Assembly (NCBI GenBank): GCA_028278125.1
Contig: JANQEY010000228.1
Coordinates: 1-61,615 of the forward strand
DNA length: 61,615 nt
Origin: a bacterium
GTDB taxonomy: Bacteria > Electryoneota > Electryoneia > Electryoneales > Electryoneaceae
Direction of reading: 5' to 3'
A program made the position numbers and the translations under genes. Positions 57,478 through 61,615 of the stretch are shown piece after piece; position 1 is the stretch's first letter; each line of letters starts with the position of its first letter. The notes below the pieces were generated by a model, which saw only the letters and a list, made by a program, of their open reading frames with translations, was not told the DNA's origin and did no database searches.

Positions 57478-58479
57478 CTATACCAGTTTTACCTGTTTAT
57501 CGTTTACAGAACTTTCACGCATTGCTTCGAGAATCTGCATCACATGGTATCCATCTTCGATAGTGCAGGATGGATGGGTTCCCTGTTCAAGAATATCCAT
57601 AAATTCTTTCGCTGCTTCCACAAACATATCGTTGCGTTCATATTCAAACAGTTTTTCATCCCAGTCCTGGGTCATCTCATTTGAATAACGAATCCTGTTC
57701 GGATCAAAACTCCACTGTATTGTCCCGTTGTCTCCGGAAACAACGATAAATTTTTCATGAGGGCGGCCAAAGAGATCGAGATGGATGGAAACTCTCATGT
57801 TATTATCATAAAACATCAGTGCGTCAACATTGTCGTCGGTCTCTATATCCAGGTCGCTGAGTTTCTCCACTTTCGCATACAGTTCACGTGGTTTACCGAA
57901 CATCCAGTACATCAGGTCAACGAAATGGCTCTCGTCCAGGAGCGCACCACCACCCAGTTCTTTGCTGGCCATGAAGAAGTCCTGGTAGTTTTCCCACGGG
58001 TGCCAGTCCGCAAGATGAGCACTCATCACACAACGGACATGATGAATATTTCCTACCATCTTATCCTCAAGCCATTTTTTCATCTCCCGCAATGGAGGCC
58101 ACCAGCGGTATGTGTATCCAAGTAAAAGAGGTGCCGTTGAATTATTTACAACATCCACGAGTTTTTTAGCTGAATCGGCATCGGCGCAGACCGGTTTTTC
58201 CAGGAAAACTGGAAGGTTTCTTTCAAGTGATTTTATACACTGATCGACATGAAATTTAGGTGGAGAACATACGACAACACCGTCGTATTTCTCCGGCTTT
58301 TCAAGCGAACTTTCAAGGTCGAGGTAACAATCAATTACTGAATCGAGCCTTGAAACCTCATCGAGGCGATCCCGGCGAGGATCCATCGCTGAAAACTTAC
58401 AGCCCATTTTGCCAAAATTATCTATATGGCGTTTTCCCACCGATCCGGCACCAAGTATTAGTAAGTGTCTTTCACTCAT
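57478..58479 (-). CDS. Gfo/Idh/MocA family oxidoreductase
   Basis: 333 residues. NAD(P) site LILGAGSVGKRHIDNFGKMG, then the EKP motif in FLEKPVCADADSAKKLVD, with the catalytic Asp/His region LDESHFVDLMYWMFG. Acts on a sugar or sugar-acid. In the locus it may modify a nucleotide-linked sugar. Overlaps no neighbour; 4 bp to the cytidylyltransferase. Confidence 0.92.
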   Translation of the reverse strand: MSERHLLILGAGSVGKRHIDNFGKMGCKFSAMDPRRDRLDEVSRLDSVIDCYLDLESSLEKPEKYDGVVVCSPPKFHVDQCIKSLERNLPVFLEKPVCADADSAKKLVDVVNNSTAPLLLGYTYRWWPPLREMKKWLEDKMVGNIHHVRCVMSAHLADWHPWENYQDFFMASKELGGGALLDESHFVDLMYWMFGKPRELYAKVEKLSDLDIETDDNVDALMFYDNNMRVSIHLDLFGRPHEKFIVVSGDNGTIQWSFDPNRIRYSNEMTQDWDEKLFEYERNDMFVEAAKEFMDILEQGTHPSCTIEDGYHVMQILEAMRESSVNDKQVKLV

Positions 58480-58493
58480 TTATTGCCCCATCT

Positions 58494-60062
58494 CTATCTA
58501 AGGTTATTAGCCATTACCGCATATTTGTCTTTGTCAAATTTCAGTTCCAGGAACAGTGGTGATTTTTTATCCCAGCTGTTTAATGTTGAAATTAAACTAC
58601 CGGTGGAACCAATTTCTTTAGTAGGACAGCCAAATGACTCCATCGCCGTTTTCCATGACGGACTGAATATTTCGACAGGTTTACGTTTTAATTTATTTTC
58701 CGGATCGGCACAGGCGATACTACCATATTGACCATCTATCATGTGTAAAACACATACGGGTGCTTTTTCCTGGACAGCCAGCTTCATTTCCTGTGGATAC
58801 ATTCGCATACCACCATCACCAATGCAGCATATTACCGGTTTGTTTGCCGCGATTGCAGCTCCAACCGCGTATGGGAACACTACTCCGAGATATCTTCCGT
58901 TGCTGGAGCCGAGGTATGGATGTTTACTGCTGGAATGCCATAAATGTTCGCCTATTGTGCAGAATGAACCAGTATCCAACATCATTGTATAGTCCCAGTC
59001 AAGTCCGTTGAGAGCATAAAAACAATCAGCAGGCAGCCAGGCATCATTAACAAGGTCGGATTTGAGATTTTCTTTTAATCTTGCCAGATGATCCAAATCC
59101 CTTTCTTTTTGTTCAAGAGAATCGAATAATTTCTCAACTGTTGAATCACCCTGCTCGATCAGAATAATCTCAGATTCAAATCCATCATGGACAGGTCCTG
59201 TAGTTTCATCAACAATGACTGATTTACATTTGAACGGTTTCGGATTTAATATTTCCAGGTTCCGAAGTCCAAGGCCGATAACCAGGTCAACATCCGATTC
59301 TTCACTTAAAAGGTGAGTTTCAGGAGCAAGTTCTTTCCCTGCACCTGTAAATACTCCCGCCGAAAAATCAAGAGACTCATCCACAGCACCCTTACCGGCA
59401 GCAGTGGTAAATACCGGGATTTTTAATTTGTCCAGTCGGGTGGACCATCCTCTTCGTATTGCCAAAGACCCGGCAATCAGGACCGGCTTTTTCGCAGATA
59501 ATATTATTTCCGATAATTCTTCAAATTTCGAGGAGTTAATAGAGTCTTTTCGTACATGTGATTCAAATGGCGTCGCAGATTCTCCGGCAGTACAAAGATC
59601 CAAATGCACAGGCGCCGGTATTTCATCTTGTGCCAGTTCGATGGCTTGTGGTAAAGATGCTCCAACATCATCCAGTGTAATTCTTGCCTTGACTATCGAG
59701 GACAACAGGCTCCGATGATCCAGTCGTTTATGCATTTTAAACGATGGTGCGGCGGTCCCATATGCTTCTGAAATACTTAGTGAAGGAATATTTTCAAGGT
59801 AGTTTGCCGCGATTCCCGGCAGCATATTAGTTGTGCCAGGTCCCTTGATTGAAATAGAGACAGCTGTCTTGCCTGTCATCCGGGTTGCAGCACCAGCCAT
59901 TAATGCACCTGCCGCCTCATGCGCTACCGGGTGATATTTTATCCCGTTATTTTCCAGGTGATCAATCAGGTTCCAGGAATTCCCGCTGCCCGTGACCCCA
60001 AAAGCGTGTTCCACTCCCTGCTCTTTGAGTAATAATGCCAGTTCTTTCATCATTTCACTCAT
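58494..60062 (-). CDS. ThDP-dependent enzyme, acetolactate-synthase-like
   Basis: 522 residues. N-terminal Pyr domain with the catalytic Glu in VAHEAAGALMAGAATRM, and KGPGTTNMLPGIA. C-terminal PP domain with GDGGMRMYPQEMKLAVQE... ending HMIDGQYG, where the usual metal-binding Asn of the motif (NN or DN) reads as D. It would decarboxylate or ligate a 2-keto acid. Start overlaps the stop of the upstream dehydrogenase by 4 bp (ATGA), implying translational coupling. Not part of a valine pathway by context. Confidence 0.87.
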   Translation of the reverse strand: MSEMMKELALLLKEQGVEHAFGVTGSGNSWNLIDHLENNGIKYHPVAHEAAGALMAGAATRMTGKTAVSISIKGPGTTNMLPGIAANYLENIPSLSISEAYGTAAPSFKMHKRLDHRSLLSSIVKARITLDDVGASLPQAIELAQDEIPAPVHLDLCTAGESATPFESHVRKDSINSSKFEELSEIILSAKKPVLIAGSLAIRRGWSTRLDKLKIPVFTTAAGKGAVDESLDFSAGVFTGAGKELAPETHLLSEESDVDLVIGLGLRNLEILNPKPFKCKSVIVDETTGPVHDGFESEIILIEQGDSTVEKLFDSLEQKERDLDHLARLKENLKSDLVNDAWLPADCFYALNGLDWDYTMMLDTGSFCTIGEHLWHSSSKHPYLGSSNGRYLGVVFPYAVGAAIAANKPVICCIGDGGMRMYPQEMKLAVQEKAPVCVLHMIDGQYGSIACADPENKLKRKPVEIFSPSWKTAMESFGCPTKEIGSTGSLISTLNSWDKKSPLFLELKFDKDKYAVMANNLR

Positions 60063-61003
60063 TGAGCAATTCCTTTTTCATAAAAATTACGGATTCGTCC
60101 ACACGAGAACGAGAGGACAAATTTGAGAGCATCAGGGCTGAAACCACCAATGTGGGGTGTGATAATTACGTTGGGATGATCAAGTGAATAGAGACGCAGG
60201 GGATGATTCTCGATATCAGGTTCTCCATAGAGAACATCCAGTCCGACCGATCCGACTCTTCCGTCTTTTAAGGCATCCAGGAGCGCTGATTCATCAATAA
60301 TCTCACCACGAGAAGTATTAACGATCACGACACCAGGTTTAACCTCATTTAGTTCCTCTTCTCCGATAAGGCTTTTTGTCTCCTCGGCCAGGGGTACATG
60401 TACGCCAATACAATCTGAATTATTTAAAAGCTCCTTTAATGGAACATTTTCAACATTTTCCGGCCACGGATCTGCAAAAGGATCATAACTCAGGCATTTC
60501 ATCCCGAAAGCATTCCCGTAACGTGACATCCAGGTTCCGATACGTCCGCACCCAATCAGTCCGAGTGTTTTACCGTTCAGCATCAACCCGGGATGGTTAT
60601 TCCGGTCCCATCCCCCCTCCAGTACCTCATCGACCGCTGTCCTCAGAGTCCGTGCACATGCCAGGAGCAGCAACCATGAATGTTCCGCGGCTGCAGTTAT
60701 ATTCCGCAGGACATCTCGTTGTCCCATGAGTGTAAGCAGGGGGATGTTTTTCTCCTCGAGATACTCCTGGCCAATATGGTCGGCACCGGTTGTCGCGGTT
60801 ACGAAAAGTTTCAGGTTCGCTGCTTTTTCCAGTCTTTCTACCGGGAACCTGATTTTCATATAGGCGTCAAGGATTGTATCACATTCGGTAATTACCTTAT
60901 CGACTGATTCGTCATCCAGGGCAAGATCTATAATTGTCCCTTCCGGAAGGCAGGATTTCACGTGATCCAGGGTATCTTCCGGACCGAGGTAGAGCAGTCT
61001 CAT
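60059..61003 (-). CDS. D-2-hydroxyacid dehydrogenase
   Basis: 314 residues. Rossmann motif LGLIGCGRIGTWMSRYG, catalytic Arg in VNTSRGEIIDESAL, Glu in YGEPDIENHP and His in VIITPHIGGFSPD. The D-isomer-specific 2-hydroxyacid dehydrogenase family includes SerA and lactate dehydrogenases. It reduces a 2-keto acid or oxidises the D-hydroxyacid with NAD. Translationally coupled to the ThDP enzyme, so the two likely work on a shared 2-keto acid. Confidence 0.92.
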   Translation of the reverse strand: MRLLYLGPEDTLDHVKSCLPEGTIIDLALDDESVDKVITECDTILDAYMKIRFPVERLEKAANLKLFVTATTGADHIGQEYLEEKNIPLLTLMGQRDVLRNITAAAEHSWLLLLACARTLRTAVDEVLEGGWDRNNHPGLMLNGKTLGLIGCGRIGTWMSRYGNAFGMKCLSYDPFADPWPENVENVPLKELLNNSDCIGVHVPLAEETKSLIGEEELNEVKPGVVIVNTSRGEIIDESALLDALKDGRVGSVGLDVLYGEPDIENHPLRLYSLDHPNVIITPHIGGFSPDALKFVLSFSCGRIRNFYEKGIAQ

Positions 61004-61028
61004 TATATTTCCTTGTTAGCTTGTCAGA

Positions 61029-61615
61029 TCAGTAGGCAAGTTTTTTCTTGATTCTCAGCTTAACATTTGAGAGTAAATCCGCAATCTGTTTTCCCGCGTC
61101 ACCCGTTCCATAAATCTTGTCACGAACACGGGCTTTCCCGTTCAAGTGTTTTGTAATGGCATTTGCAATAGACTCACAGTCATAATCTACATCGATTACA
61201 TTTCGTCCTCTCTCACGTCCACTTTGTCTGCTGCCAATATTTACCGCGGGTACACCCAGGAATGAACATTCACGAATACCAACGCTCGAATTACCTACCA
61301 GACATTTGCTACCATGCAACAGCCTGAGAAAATCCCGGGGAAACATATTTTTAAAAAAGTGGATATTCTTCGGATTATAGTTTTCACGAAACGCTCGGAT
61401 TCCTTTTGATGTTCCGTCAGATCCAGCATCGACATTCGGCCAGAACCATAAAGCCGGGTATTCCACATCTTTGATGGCTGAGAGGGTTTCCTGTACATGA
61501 TCCCTTGCGGCTTCATATTCAGTGGTAACAGGGTGTTGGAGTATTACTATATATCCATCATCCAAGTCTACACCAGAACCAACACCGCCATACTTTTGGA
61601 AAGGATCAAAATCGA
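61029..61615 (-). CDS. UDP-N-acetylglucosamine 2-epimerase, hydrolysing (NeuC-like), partial
   Basis: Only the C-terminal 195 residues are in the window; the frame is open to base 61615 (reading FDPFQKYGGVGSG). The TTG at 61565 is internal. Marks: VILQHPVTTEYEAARDHVQ, LLHGSKCLVGNSSVGIRECSFLGVPAVNIGSRQSGRERGRNV, typical of NeuC/LegG. It makes ManNAc-type sugars from UDP-GlcNAc (or a diacetyl analogue) as the first step of sialic-type acids. It supports a nonulosonate pathway with the CMP-synthetase at 56760. Confidence 0.9.
   Translation of the reverse strand, partial: DFDPFQKYGGVGSGVDLDDGYIVILQHPVTTEYEAARDHVQETLSAIKDVEYPALWFWPNVDAGSDGTSKGIRAFRENYNPKNIHFFKNMFPRDFLRLLHGSKCLVGNSSVGIRECSFLGVPAVNIGSRQSGRERGRNVIDVDYDCESIANAITKHLNGKARVRDKIYGTGDAGKQIADLLSNVKLRIKKKLAY

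Overview
The window looks like a chromosomal fragment of an uncultured Gram-negative bacterium of the FCB group (Bacteroidetes, Calditrichota, Marinimicrobia, Zixibacteria or Electryoneota type). Supporting signs are a TonB-dependent receptor paired with a DUF4249-like lipoprotein, six secreted proteins ending in a type IX secretion (Por) sorting domain with the YPNPFNP signature, and a tRNA-Ser without an encoded CCA. I cannot place it to phylum with confidence. No phage, transposase or CRISPR array is visible.

Layout: (1) 1-9.1 kb: the end of a sodium/solute symporter, three covarying palindromes, a TonB receptor plus lipoprotein pair, an M28 aminopeptidase, a Trm112-like protein, gltX and a small DUF3566-like membrane protein. 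(2) 9.4-13.9 kb: a two-gene unit with a small membrane protein and a 1321-residue secreted trypsin-like protease carrying 22 Sel1 repeats, most arranged as a 72-residue two-repeat superunit. (3) 14.4-15.6 kb: tRNA-Ser(GCU) and an unrecognised 157-residue protein. (4) 16-32.3 kb: an island of T9SS cargo: gingipain-like C25 protease, Rieske-like protein, FG-GAP/VCBS repeat protein, penicillin-acylase-like hydrolase, a 368-residue protein, an Omp28-like thioredoxin-fold protein, and a VIT/vWA protein. Five of these share a further Ig-like module just before the sorting domain. (5) 32.6-40.9 kb: housekeeping and transport genes: hemolysin III, GDPD, OPT transporter, CBS protein, DASS transporter, a winged-helix protein and a nucleotidyltransferase. 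(6) 41-61.6 kb: a surface-glycan locus, mostly on the minus strand: WbpM/CapD-like dehydratase, CMP-nonulosonate synthetase, two UDP-GlcNAc 2-epimerases, three glycosyltransferases, oxidoreductases, a ThDP enzyme, an aldolase, an aminotransferase, an adenylate-forming ligase, and on the plus strand an acyl carrier protein with a putative acyltransferase.

The most striking observation is at 28387-29865. A gene with a strong Shine-Dalgarno and a clean signal peptide is interrupted by one in-frame TGA (28492-28494), exactly where the first cysteine of the thioredoxin CxxC motif of Omp28-like proteins belongs (W-U-G-S-C). A bulged stem-loop follows 9 nt downstream, with its apical loop 17 nt from the UGA, as expected of a bacterial SECIS. 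I read it as a T9SS-exported selenoprotein, which I do not know as a described class.

Other points of note are an adenylate-forming ligase with no ATG, GTG or TTG start, whose best start site carries ACG after a good Shine-Dalgarno; a Rieske-like protein with Met in place of the last His ligand; and the shared pre-sorting Ig-like module.
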